DNA from: Candidatus Latescibacterota bacterium
GTDB taxonomy: Bacteria; Latescibacterota; UBA2968; UBA8231
Assembly: GCA_022819745.1 (NCBI GenBank)
Contig: JAJEGS010000025.1
Span: 1 to 41,761 of the forward strand
Direction: 5' to 3'
DNA: 41,761 nucleotides
Made by a program: the position numbers and the translations under genes. Below, one piece after another: positions 25,682-33,449 of the stretch. The stretch's first letter is position 1. The number at the start of each line of letters is the position of its first letter. The notes below the pieces were generated by a model. That model searched no databases, had not been told where the DNA came from, and saw only the letters and a list, made by a program, of their open reading frames with translations.

Positions 25682-27178
25682 ATGCGTGCGTTACGCTGGA
25701 CTCTTAACCATCCCGTCGCGGTGTTCACCACAGTAGCTACCCTCGGCATACTGGCGGTGGCGAGTTTCGCGGTCATTTCGGTCGAGCTGTCGCCGCCGAG
25801 TGAACTGCCCGAGTTACGCCTTGGCGTGCAATGGCCCGGGGCCTCGGCGTTCACCGTAGAGTCGGAGGTAACGCGGCCGCTGGAGTCGTTGGTGCAGCAG
25901 TTGGACCACGTCACCAGCATTCGCTCGCAGACTCGGGAAGGCTCCACCGAACTCGTGGTGCAATTCGACACCAAGGCGAATATCGGCTTGCTGGAAGTAG
26001 AATTGAACGAACGAATCCACCCACTCTACGAGACCATGTCCGAAGGCGTCTCATGGCCTGTGATCCAGCGTTCGGTACCCGAGGAATTGGCGGACTTGGC
26101 CGGTTTCCTCAGTTACCGCTTGTATGGCGACCGGAGGCCAGGCGAGTTGCGGGAGTACGCGAAAACCCGCATCCAAAAGGCTCTACTCGCAGTTTCTGGG
26201 ATTAAAGACGTGCAACTAGAAGGAGGCGAGTCGCTTGAACTCGTGATCGAGATAGACGGGAATGCCGCGGCCAGCGCAGGTCTTTACAGCGAGGATATAG
26301 CGGCGTTTCAGCAGCAGCTAAGCGGCAGCAAATCGAGCTTGGGGACGCTGTGGGACGCCGGCGCGGCGAAAAAGGTGCGCTTTGACGGGGGCTATGATAA
26401 TCTGGAAACGCTCAAGCGAATGCCCGTTGGCGCGGTCGCGGTCCACTTGGGACATATTGCGCGGGTCTATTGGGACGCGCCCGACGATTTTAGCCGCATC
26501 CGCATCAACGGGAAAAACTCCGTATTGGTCACCATAGAGAAGTATCCAGGAGTGGATCTGCTCGAAACGTCCACTGCGGTCAAGGCTGTAATGGCGAGTG
26601 CCATGCAGGACGCGCCGCCGGGTATTGGTTTGGTCAAGGAGCTGGACAAAGGTGAGGATTTGAAAAAGGAATTAGCCAAGATCGGCAACCGCTCCTTTTT
26701 GGCGGTGCTGTTCATTGCCGCCATCGTCATCTTCACTTACAAGAGAGTGTCGGCGACCCTGCTCATTTGGGGAACCATCCTGCTGGTGCTGGCCTATACT
26801 GTGGGTCTGCTCCATCTGGCGGGTATGACTCTGAACGTGTTGACCTTGGCCGGTTTGACTGTCGGCTATGGCTTGAGCGTCGATAACTCGGTCGTGGTGT
26901 ACGACAGCGTCCAGCGCCACCTAACAACGGGTGGCGGCTCGGCCCAGCAGCGCATCCTCGCTGGAGTCGCCGGAGTGCTGAGACCGCTTTTGGCCTCCAA
27001 CCTGACGACCGTCGGAGCCTTGCTCCCGGTCTTTTTCCTGTCGCAAACTCTGCAACTCTATTTCAAACCCGTGGCCTTGGCACTCGGTGCCACTGTGCTC
27101 TTTTCCTTCCTCGTCTCCTGTCTGCTGCTGCCGCCTCTCATGCTGGTGCTGGATAGGCGGAGAGAAAGCGCGGCTTAG
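25682..27178 (+). CDS. RND pump, N-terminal half (split gene)
   Basis: 498 residues equal to the first half of an RND permease: TM1 (VAVFTTVATLGILAV), a periplasmic loop, then TM2-TM6 with LSVDNSVVVYDSVQRH (about 398-413) as the TM4 relay segment. It ends at TAG (27176-27178) exactly where the two halves of a normal RND protein join. The next gene continues in the same reading frame after one more codon, so a single TAG separates them. Together they would make a ~1050-residue pump. Whether this is a genuine two-subunit pump, readthrough, or a recent nonsense mutation cannot be told from the sequence alone. Confidence 0.85.
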   Translation: MRALRWTLNHPVAVFTTVATLGILAVASFAVISVELSPPSELPELRLGVQWPGASAFTVESEVTRPLESLVQQLDHVTSIRSQTREGSTELVVQFDTKANIGLLEVELNERIHPLYETMSEGVSWPVIQRSVPEELADLAGFLSYRLYGDRRPGELREYAKTRIQKALLAVSGIKDVQLEGGESLELVIEIDGNAAASAGLYSEDIAAFQQQLSGSKSSLGTLWDAGAAKKVRFDGGYDNLETLKRMPVGAVAVHLGHIARVYWDAPDDFSRIRINGKNSVLVTIEKYPGVDLLETSTAVKAVMASAMQDAPPGIGLVKELDKGEDLKKELAKIGNRSFLAVLFIAAIVIFTYKRVSATLLIWGTILLVLAYTVGLLHLAGMTLNVLTLAGLTVGYGLSVDNSVVVYDSVQRHLTTGGGSAQQRILAGVAGVLRPLLASNLTTVGALLPVFFLSQTLQLYFKPVALALGATVLFSFLVSCLLLPPLMLVLDRRRESAA

Positions 27179-27181
27179 ATC

Positions 27182-28837
27182 ATGAGTTGGCTGTCCCGAA
27201 CATATATTGCCCTGCTCGGCTTCTGCTGCAAGCACCGCCGGATCATGCTGGCGTTACTGGTGTTGCTATGGGGCTTGCCGGTCTGGTTGCTGCCCGACTC
27301 CATTGGCGAGGATGGCTCAGTGGCTCGCGCGTACGAGGACTGGTGGATGGATCCACAGTTCGACGAGGAAACCAAACCGCTGCTGTTCAAGGTGTTGGGC
27401 GGGGCCTCGTATCTGTTTTTTCAAAAGGTCCACAAGGGGGAGGTCTTTGGCCGGAGTGAGGAGCAGAGTCTGCAAATCGTTTTTACTATGCCGAGCAACG
27501 TGCCGATCCAAAAGATGGAAGAAATATGTTTCGGGTTTGAAGCGGCGCTAGCCCCGTACATGGAGCAAATAGAGAAAGTGGCGGTCAACTACTCGTCGAA
27601 GTCGGCGCTGATGGAGATCGTCCTAGCGGAGGAGGCCGACCGGCTCACTTTCCCCAAAGAGGTTTACGCGGCCCTAGCCAGACACGCGGCCAATGTCGGC
27701 GGGGTGGGGATTTCGGTGAGCGGGTTTGGCCTTCAGCATCACCAATCTCTCTTGAGCGACTTTGCCCAGTTTTCGCTCAAGGCCAAGGGTAGCGACTATC
27801 TCAAATTGCGGGAGATATCCGAACAGTTCTCCGACAAACTCTCCCAAAACAAGCGCATCCGCGATGTGGATATAGACGCGGTGGCCCGCTCCAGCGCTGA
27901 TGAGCCGTACGAGATGATTGGGCGCTTGGATACCGAGGCGATCAGTGCGTACGGGCTGGATAACAGCCACGTCGCCGAAGCGTTGCGGCAGCAGACGACC
28001 GCGGTGTCGCGGCGAAGTCTGTGGGTGGCCGGCGAGTTGCAGGACGTAGCGATCAAGTTGCGTGGGGCCGATGTCGTCTCTAGCGACGAGGTGAGGGGGG
28101 CGGGTCTCGGCGACCACGTGCGGCTCGGCGATCTGATCCGGCTTGAAAAAAGCAGGATACAACCCAAAATAGCACGCGAAGATCAGACGTATGTGCGCCG
28201 GATCAACCTCAACTACTTGGGGTCGCGCGAGCACGGGGAAAAACTCATCGACCTAATTATTGATCGGACCGAATTCCCCTATGGTTTTAGCATCACCCGC
28301 CAAGAGTCCTATTGGTACTTGGAAGAGGACAACCGCAGGGAGCTCATGGCCATTCTAGGGGTGGCCGTGCTGGTCGTGTGGATGATTGCCGCCTGCCTCT
28401 TTGAGTCTTGGACCAAGCCTTTCTTGGTACTGCTGGCGGTTCCAATGGCGCTGATTGGCCTGTTTGATGCGTTCTACTTTTTAGGGTCCAGCTTTGACAC
28501 CGGCGGCTATATCGCAGTGCTCTTTTTGGCTGGCATAGCAGTCAACAACGCCTTCCTCATGCTGTACCAGATGGACGAGAAGGCCAAAGCGGGGGGCGGC
28601 GATCTTGCAGCCGAGGTATTCGTCGCCGCGGCCCACCGCCTCAAGCCGATTGCCATTACTACCCTGACCACGTTGGCCGGGCTCCTGCCCATTGTATTGT
28701 TTGAGGATACTGAGAGTATCTGGTATCCGCTGGCCGTGGGAGTGACCGGCGGCTTGGTGGCTTCGTCGATTTTGTTGCCGATCTACTTACCCATGCTATA
28801 TCTGAGCCTGCACCGGGCGACGGTAAAACCCAAGTGA
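27182..28837 (+). CDS. RND pump, C-terminal half (split gene)
   Basis: 551 residues equal to the second half of an RND permease: one N-terminal helix (RRIMLALLVLLWGLPVWLLP = TM7), a long periplasmic loop, then TM8-TM12 (VLVVWMIAACLFESWTKPFL, AVNNAFLMLYQMDEKAK, KPIAITTLTTLAGLLPIVLF). Its ATG (27182) lies four bases after the N-half stop and in the same frame (TAG-ATC-ATG). The nearest purine-rich site (GGAGAG) is about 17-20 bp upstream, far for efficient initiation, so translation may depend on restart or readthrough. It is the last gene of operon A. Confidence 0.85.
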   Translation: MSWLSRTYIALLGFCCKHRRIMLALLVLLWGLPVWLLPDSIGEDGSVARAYEDWWMDPQFDEETKPLLFKVLGGASYLFFQKVHKGEVFGRSEEQSLQIVFTMPSNVPIQKMEEICFGFEAALAPYMEQIEKVAVNYSSKSALMEIVLAEEADRLTFPKEVYAALARHAANVGGVGISVSGFGLQHHQSLLSDFAQFSLKAKGSDYLKLREISEQFSDKLSQNKRIRDVDIDAVARSSADEPYEMIGRLDTEAISAYGLDNSHVAEALRQQTTAVSRRSLWVAGELQDVAIKLRGADVVSSDEVRGAGLGDHVRLGDLIRLEKSRIQPKIAREDQTYVRRINLNYLGSREHGEKLIDLIIDRTEFPYGFSITRQESYWYLEEDNRRELMAILGVAVLVVWMIAACLFESWTKPFLVLLAVPMALIGLFDAFYFLGSSFDTGGYIAVLFLAGIAVNNAFLMLYQMDEKAKAGGGDLAAEVFVAAAHRLKPIAITTLTTLAGLLPIVLFEDTESIWYPLAVGVTGGLVASSILLPIYLPMLYLSLHRATVKPK

Positions 28838-28886
28838 GATGGATTCACTAGCACATGTAGGGATGTCGCCGCCGAGTGAACCGCCG

Positions 28887-29010
28887 TTAGTCCCCTGTGT
28901 CGTCGTCCACCGCTTGATAGGCCACCAGTTCCCAACCGTGAACATTGACGTAGAGGCGGTTTTCCAAGCGGCTGGCCCGGAAATCGGCCCAGCCGTAGGG
29001 AATGCGGGGA
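28887..29010 (-). pseudogene. Deletion remnant of an AAA-ATPase/PD-(D/E)XK gene
   Basis: On the reverse strand the frame reads IPYGWADFRASRLENRLYV directly followed by NVHGWELVAYQAVDDDTGD and a stop. The first piece matches residues ~8-26, and the second the last ~19 residues, of the intact protein at 35801-37564. The middle ~540 residues are gone and the joint is in frame. No start codon remains. As with the intact copy, it lies just upstream of a regulatory module (29031). Confidence 0.78.
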
Positions 29011-29030
29011 CGGGCAATCGGGGGTCGGTC

Positions 29031-29130
29031 TTAACGCACTGCGACTCTCCTGACGCACTTGATCTAACCCATTGTAAAGACGTGAGATAGAACCAAATAA
29101 GTAGCTTAGGTGCGTCAAAGAGGGTGCAAT
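29031..29130 (+). promoter_or_regulatory. Upstream activator region of module B
   Basis: CGCACT direct half-sites at 29035 and 29054, an inverted site AGGTGCGTC at 29108-29116 (one mismatch), and ATTGTAAA at 29071. All spacings match module A: 19 bp between direct sites, 47 bp between inverted arms, 19 bp from left arm to middle block. The gene-less stretch 28838-29292 holds only this module, its promoter and the remnant at 28887-29010. Confidence 0.8.
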
Positions 29131-29217
29131 AGAGAGGTGATTCGGTGGTTGGTATGCAGTGCGCCAGTTTCTTGTAACTCTCTGTATGACAGTCAGTTAT
29201 AATTTTGTAGATCGGAT

Positions 29218-29233
29218 TGGCACGAAATCTGCT
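29218..29233 (+). promoter_or_regulatory. Sigma-54 promoter B (ACP/rhodanese/glycosyltransferase operon)
   Basis: TGGCACGAAATCTGCT with GG at 29219-29220 and GC at 29231-29232, 10 bp apart. It is 102 bp from the end of the inverted half-site to the -24, as in module A. A TAACT...AGTTA block begins at 29175, 43 bp upstream. The leader has GGCCGTTGTTGGCC at 29246-29259. Confidence 0.88.
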
Positions 29234-29292
29234 TACCAAAAAGTAGGCCGTTGTTGGCCCATCTGTTAAGGAGCACAAGAGAAGAGGCTGAT

Positions 29293-29565
29293 ATGGACAC
29301 CGAGATGAAGCTCAAAACCCAAGTTAAGCAAGTTATCGCCCAAGCTCTTGAACTGGAGATCGAGCCGGAAGAGATCCCAGACGATGAGTTGCTGTTAGGT
29401 GCTGGTATGGGTGCTGACTCGATAGTCATGCTGCAGCTCGTCATGGCCTTGGAAACGCACTTTGCCATTGATGTGGAAGACGAAGAACTGCGGGCAGAAC
29501 GGTTCACGTCGGCGCGATCTATCACCGAATTCGTGCGCGGCAAAATACCGGCAGCAGTGGTTTAA
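29293..29565 (+). CDS. Acyl carrier protein
   Basis: 90 residues, acidic, with the phosphopantetheine attachment serine S43 in MGADSIVMLQLVMALETHF. Helix pattern and length are those of free-standing ACPs. It is unlikely to be the housekeeping fatty-acid ACP because it heads an operon with rhodanese, MauE-like, glycosyltransferase and a protein possibly related to BtrH, under a sigma-54 promoter. It probably carries an acyl or aminoacyl group for a specialised product. The start was chosen at the ATG 29293, preceded by AAGAGG. Confidence 0.88.
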   Translation: MDTEMKLKTQVKQVIAQALELEIEPEEIPDDELLLGAGMGADSIVMLQLVMALETHFAIDVEDEELRAERFTSARSITEFVRGKIPAAVV

Positions 29566-29607
29566 CAAAGGGCCGATATTTTGCCGGAGAAAGGGGGATT
29601 AGCTCTG

Positions 29608-30054
29608 ATGAAGCGAATTATCGGCAAGGCATTGCTGGTAACGGCCATCGGTATTTCCAGCGGCGCGTTGCATAGCTTGGCCGTGGATGATGTCCAAAGG
29701 CTAGAAGAGGGCGTACATGTGATTGATCTAGCGATGGCCAAACGGCTCTTTGATAAAAAGGCGGCTGTTTTCGTGGACGCTCGGTCTTCTTGGCCCTACC
29801 AGTTAGGGCATGTGCCCGGTGCCCTTAATGTCCCGCCGTCGGAGATTCTCGCTGCTTTAGACGCGGCATTGGCCGACCTGTCTAGGGATACCGCGCTGGT
29901 CGTTTACTGTTCGGGTACGACGTGTAACTTGGGCAATAAACTGGCTCAGAAGCTCGCCGAGGAAATGGATTTCACCCGGATCTACGTCTTTGAGGGAGGA
30001 TTTCCTCAGTGGGAAGAAGCGGGTTATCCGGTGGAATCGGAGGGACCCTTCTAA
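29608..30054 (+). CDS. Membrane-anchored rhodanese-domain protein
   Basis: 148 residues. An N-terminal hydrophobic segment (ALLVTAIGISSGALHSLAV) probably places the domain in the periplasm. The rhodanese fold is seen in FVDARSSWPYQLGHVPGALN and the active-site loop C101-S-G-T-T-C, then VFEGGFPQWEEAGYPVE. Rhodaneses carry persulfide sulfur. The extra cysteine five residues after the catalytic one could permit an internal disulfide. It overlaps the next gene by one base (TAATG). Confidence 0.88.
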   Translation: MKRIIGKALLVTAIGISSGALHSLAVDDVQRLEEGVHVIDLAMAKRLFDKKAAVFVDARSSWPYQLGHVPGALNVPPSEILAALDAALADLSRDTALVVYCSGTTCNLGNKLAQKLAEEMDFTRIYVFEGGFPQWEEAGYPVESEGPF

Positions 30055-30524
30055 TGGACAAACTCGCACTTAGGCCCTATCAGGCCCTCGTGATCCGCTT
30101 GGTGCTAGGCGGTGTTTTCGTTTGGGCGGGGACTGCAAAGCTCGCGCAGATACCGTCTTTCGTCGAGACGGTCGCGGCCTTTGATATGCTCCCGGTGGAT
30201 TGGGTCGCGCTGTTTGCGCTGTCGGTTATCTGGATTGAACTGATCGCTGGTGGCCTTCTGCTTCTCGACATTTGGCCGCGCAGCAATGCCTTGGTCGTGT
30301 TGGTGCTGTTAGTGATGTTCAGCGCGGTGCTCGGTATCAATATGTATCGCGGCAACGATGTGACTTGCGGTTGTTTTGGTGGGGACGGGGGTTCCTCGCT
30401 GGCTTGGACTCTGTTGCGCGATTTGTTGTTGGCTGGGGGCGCGGCCGTGCTGCTGGTGCGGAAGGAGCAGGTCGGCTCGGTCTCCAGCAAAGGCGTAGTT
30501 AGGCCATATCCAGCCAGCCGCTGA
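30054..30524 (+). CDS. MauE/DoxX-family membrane redox protein
   Basis: 156 residues with four transmembrane helices (starting VIRLVLGGVFVWAGTAKLAQ) and a conserved C105-G-C107-FGG motif after helix three. MauE/DoxX proteins support thiol or quinone redox chemistry and are needed in some bacteria to mature cysteine-rich or quinone-cofactor proteins. Next to the rhodanese, and coregulated with two thioredoxin-like proteins, it suggests extracytoplasmic disulfide handling. Confidence 0.85.
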   Translation: MDKLALRPYQALVIRLVLGGVFVWAGTAKLAQIPSFVETVAAFDMLPVDWVALFALSVIWIELIAGGLLLLDIWPRSNALVVLVLLVMFSAVLGINMYRGNDVTCGCFGGDGGSSLAWTLLRDLLLAGGAAVLLVRKEQVGSVSSKGVVRPYPASR

Positions 30525-30578
30525 CAGCGTGAGAATTTGCTAGGCTTCCCTATTATTTTTGCTAAGGAGTGAGATACC

Positions 30579-31838
30579 ATGACCCATTTAGCCTTTGACC
30601 TACGGACGACCCATTATAGCGGTATCTACCGCTACGGTACTTCCCTATTGCACGCGCTGGATGCCGACGAAATCGACAGAAATTGCCGTCTGACTGTGAT
30701 CGCTTGGCCGGGTTGCAGTGGCGAAATAGCGGACGCTCTGGAAAATCCGCGTTTGACTCGTCGGCTCCGCTTCGTGGAGGTGCCAGACGACGGTGGGTTT
30801 ATGCGCGACTCGCCTTGGCTGAGGAATTGGCTCATCTTGGAAGGGGTCGATTTGTATTACTCCATCCACTATATCGTCGATCCGTTGCTGCCCGTGCCTT
30901 ACATATTCACCATCCACGACCTGATCCGGCTCAAGCATCCCGACCTATCGACCTATACGGACGCGGCATTCCAAGCCAAATTCGGCCGGGCAGAGTTTGA
31001 GCAAATGAGGGCGACATGTGAGCATCTTGGGCACAACGCGGTCGGATTTGGAGATGTGCCCAAAGGCAAAGAAGTGTTTCACCGCTATTTTGGGGCTATA
31101 AACAGACGTTTGGCGAACCAATGTGCTGGGGTAATCACTGTTTCCAATACGGTCAAGCAAGACATTGTACAGATACTCGGCATTCCCAACGAGAAGATTG
31201 ATGTAGTGTCGGGGGCTGCCGACGGGCGCATTTTCAGCCGCCAGCGGGATAACGAAGCTACCGCACGGGTAATGGTCCAGCACGGTCTAAAGGCCCCGTT
31301 CTTTCTATTTGTAGGCTTGGCACACAAGCGCAAGAGGCTGGACTGGCTCTTCTCGGTGTTCGCTCGACTCAAAGCCGAGCGGGGGCTATGTCCTCCGTTG
31401 GTGATGGTGGGGGATTACGGGGCGTACCAAGGCGAATTGGAATGGCTCGTCGTAGCTAATGACTTGGGATCGCAGATCCGGTTCCTTGGTCGGGTTGAAG
31501 ACGCCGAGTTGGTCAATCTATACCATGGTGCCACAGCACTGGTGATATCGTCGGTAGATGAAGGCTTTTGCCTGCCAGCGGTGGAGGCATTGGCCTGCGG
31601 AACGGAAGTCATTGTCCCCAACATTCCGATAATGAACGAGGTTGTAGGGGAGCAGGGTCGGTACTACGGACTCGACGATGCCGATTCGCTGGTGAGGCGA
31701 TTGGCCGAAGCCTATACGGTTGGTTTCCCGCCCCAAGCGACGCCGACCCAACCTCGGTTTAGCTGGACTGCTTCCGCACGGCGGCTAATGCGTCTCCTCC
31801 GAGGAACCGCGGACGCGAAAGCGAGGATCGCGTCGTGA
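30579..31838 (+). CDS. Glycosyltransferase, family 4 type
   Basis: 419 residues with a GT-B layout: N-terminal YSGIYRYGTSLLHAL and FTIHDLIRLKHP, then VITVSNTVKQDIVQIL, the donor-binding half with FFLFVGLAHKRKRLDWLFSV, and the E-x7-E type motif DEGFCLPAVEALACGTEVI. GT4 enzymes transfer sugars from nucleotide-sugar donors with retention. The acceptor is unknown and could be the peptide or ACP-linked product. An unusual insertion after LIRLKHP contains EHLGHNAVGFGDVPKGKEVF. TAAGGAG precedes the ATG; the stop overlaps the next ATG by one base. Confidence 0.88.
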   Translation: MTHLAFDLRTTHYSGIYRYGTSLLHALDADEIDRNCRLTVIAWPGCSGEIADALENPRLTRRLRFVEVPDDGGFMRDSPWLRNWLILEGVDLYYSIHYIVDPLLPVPYIFTIHDLIRLKHPDLSTYTDAAFQAKFGRAEFEQMRATCEHLGHNAVGFGDVPKGKEVFHRYFGAINRRLANQCAGVITVSNTVKQDIVQILGIPNEKIDVVSGAADGRIFSRQRDNEATARVMVQHGLKAPFFLFVGLAHKRKRLDWLFSVFARLKAERGLCPPLVMVGDYGAYQGELEWLVVANDLGSQIRFLGRVEDAELVNLYHGATALVISSVDEGFCLPAVEALACGTEVIVPNIPIMNEVVGEQGRYYGLDDADSLVRRLAEAYTVGFPPQATPTQPRFSWTASARRLMRLLRGTADAKARIAS

Positions 31839-32863
31839 TGAAAAAGTGTTTGCCTATCGGCGAACCGCCCGTCACCGGGTATATGCACCATCTGTATCCG
31901 CTTTCGATCCTTGCTCGCGACACGGCGTATCTGCCGTGGTTCTATTGCCACTATATCCAGTTGCGACAGTTTGAGGGGCGAGGGCTGAATTTCTACCTCC
32001 ATCCGTTTTATCGGGAGTTTTCTACCTGCCCGTTACTCGAATCCAATCGGGTTGATCGGCGGCTGGCTGGAGGTAAGCCGGATGAAGTCACAGGATTCGT
32101 CTTGGAGTGCCTCAAACAGGACTACTACGTGCAATTGGACGTGGACTACTTTTACATTCCGCAAGGCGCGTATTACCAACAGGCTCACTTCCTCCACGAA
32201 TTGCTTTTGAGCGGCTTTGATAGATCCCAGAGCACATTTACTGCGTCGGGCTACGGCCGCGATGGGAATCCCGTTAGCTTCGCCGTGGGGTTCGCCGAAT
32301 TTGAGTGGGCGTTGTCCACGGCGTTCAGGCCGGAGGGTAGCCCCGATTGGCTCCAGGATAAGGTTGAGAATCCTCAAGTTGTGCTCTACCAGTATCGGCC
32401 ATCTGCGGAGTGTACTTTTGACCTAGTGCAGGCACGGGAGGAATTGATTGACCTCTACCAGTCCCGCAACACCTCGACGCGGTTGCGGATACTCGCCGAA
32501 CCGAGAAACAGCGGCGACCGCTGGGGGATAGATACGTACCAGTTCCTCGCAGGGCTGCTTGATGAGCCGGAGGCGGTCGAGAATGATCTCCTGATCTCCT
32601 TGCGGATTTTCTGGGAGCACAAAAAGTGCATGGCCGCTCGGCTGGAGTACATGGAGGGACAGGGTTTCTTGCCCAAAGACGTTGGTTTTGCCCGGAGATA
32701 CTCGGATGTCGCCAGCCGTGCAAACCAGATCCGTCTGGTTGTGTTGAGAAACCGCATGAGGCGTACAAAGACCAAGAATGGTCAGACGTTCGTCCAAGAC
32801 GAACTGGCCCGCCTGAGAGAGGATGAATTCGCTCTCTTGGGTGAGGTACTTGCGCATCTCTGA
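31838..32863 (+). CDS. Uncharacterised protein, possibly BtrH/C39-like
   Basis: 341 residues from the ATG at 31838; a GTG at 31835 is an alternative. The N-terminal half (CLPIGEPPVTGYMHHLYPLS, LPWFYCHYIQLRQF, YYVQLDVDYFYIPQ, QAHFLHELLLSGFD) resembles uncharacterised proteins found near peptide and ACP clusters in Firmicutes, and may be related to BtrH_N/C39-peptidase-like folds. In butirosin synthesis BtrH transfers an acyl group from an ACP to the product, so an ACP-dependent acyltransferase is a reasonable guess here. The C-terminal part is charged and helical. I looked for and did not find lanthipeptide or thiopeptide dehydratase motifs. Function is inferred. Confidence 0.5.
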   Translation: MKKCLPIGEPPVTGYMHHLYPLSILARDTAYLPWFYCHYIQLRQFEGRGLNFYLHPFYREFSTCPLLESNRVDRRLAGGKPDEVTGFVLECLKQDYYVQLDVDYFYIPQGAYYQQAHFLHELLLSGFDRSQSTFTASGYGRDGNPVSFAVGFAEFEWALSTAFRPEGSPDWLQDKVENPQVVLYQYRPSAECTFDLVQAREELIDLYQSRNTSTRLRILAEPRNSGDRWGIDTYQFLAGLLDEPEAVENDLLISLRIFWEHKKCMAARLEYMEGQGFLPKDVGFARRYSDVASRANQIRLVVLRNRMRRTKTKNGQTFVQDELARLREDEFALLGEVLAHL

Positions 32864-33029
32864 GGCAGCGTTTCAAGCGCAAGCCGACGGTTCGAGCCAT
32901 CCGCCAGTGAAAGCTGCCCGGTTTCAGTTCCTACCTTCATTTAGAGGCGCAAGTCTCTGACCCATCGTCTGATAGCAGTTCTAGTCCATCTTCTTTGGCG
33001 CGGTCTTTCCTCAGCAACGAGGAACCCTT

Positions 33030-33125
33030 TTAACGCACTGTGCCCTTCTGACACATCTAACGTAACTTATTGTAAAGACGTGAGATACAATAAAAAAGCG
33101 ACTTATATGCGTCGAAAGGGTGCAG
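33030..33125 (+). promoter_or_regulatory. Upstream activator region of module C
   Basis: CGCACT at 33034, a degenerate second left site (GACACATCT, 33050-33058), an inverted site ending TGCGTC at 33113, and ATTGTAAA at 33069. Spacings equal the other modules to within 1 bp. The stretch 32864-33029 before it shows nothing I can assign. Confidence 0.75.
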
Positions 33126-33213
33126 TGAAACGGGGATTGGGCGGCGGCCATGAATTGGTACAAATTATCGTAACTCTTTATCTATCAGTTAGTTATGTAT
33201 TTTAAGATCAATT

Positions 33214-33229
33214 TGGCACGGTATTTGCT
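33214..33229 (+). promoter_or_regulatory. Sigma-54 promoter C (small-peptide operon)
   Basis: TGGCACGGTATTTGCT: GG at 33215-33216, GC at 33227-33228, 10 bp apart, a near-perfect RpoN site. The TAACT block begins at 33171, again 43 bp upstream. It should drive the three short ORFs and the genes beyond. Confidence 0.88.
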
Positions 33230-33253
33230 TTTACATAGGTGAGCACGAAAGGA

Positions 33254-33289
33254 AGCCGCTGTTGGCCTCTAAGAAGCAAAAGCCAACAG
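33254..33289 (+). promoter_or_regulatory. Leader hairpin of operon C
   Basis: CTGTTGGC (33259-33266) pairs perfectly with GCCAACAG (33282-33289), a 15-base loop between. The left part is the CCGCTGTTGGCC leader shared with modules A and B. It lies between the predicted transcript start and the first small ORF, so it could stabilise the message or be a protein or RNA target. Confidence 0.5.
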
Positions 33290-33326
33290 GCAAGCTTTCC
33301 ATCACCCCATACCTGAGGAGGCAATC

Positions 33327-33416
33327 ATGAACCGCGTTATCAACCGCCGCTCTCGCCGCTCTCGCCGCCGCTCTCGCCGGTCTGCGGCATGGCCCTTCTT
33401 CGGGCCGCGCTGGTAA
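33327..33416 (+). CDS. Arg-rich 29-residue peptide, function unknown
   Basis: A very short frame with a strong ribosome-binding site (GAGGAGG, 33315-33321). It carries 11 arginines and no acidic residue, built on imperfect CGCCGCTCT DNA repeats giving R-R-S units, and ends SAAWPFFGPRW. It begins about 90 bp after the sigma-54 promoter and precedes two peptide ORFs. It could be a cationic peptide product or a regulatory leader peptide. The FFGP end is echoed by IFGP in the operon-D ORF. There is no homology I recognise, so coding status rests on the ribosome-binding site and position. Confidence 0.45.
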   Translation: MNRVINRRSRRSRRRSRRSAAWPFFGPRW

Positions 33417-33449
33417 AGCTAGCGTTCAATGCCGAGGAGGTCTGAAGCC

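Noticed and set aside
25682..28837. TAG readthrough through a reassigned amber codon across the genome
   Set aside because: Other clear genes in the window (glnD, the HTTM gene) end in TAG at the expected place, so general reassignment is unlikely.
28839..29090. Forward 83-codon frame after the RND C-half
   Set aside because: It is antisense to the ATPase-gene remnant and runs into the module-B activator sites.
31838..32863. Lanthipeptide/thiopeptide dehydratase or SpaB_C-type enzyme
   Set aside because: No matching motifs were visible; the N-terminal pattern fits uncharacterised BtrH/C39-like proteins somewhat better.
33345..33390. CGCCGCTCT repeats considered as a tandem repeat or CRISPR-like array
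   Set aside because: Units are 9 bp, adjacent and in frame, coding R-R-S; no spacers.
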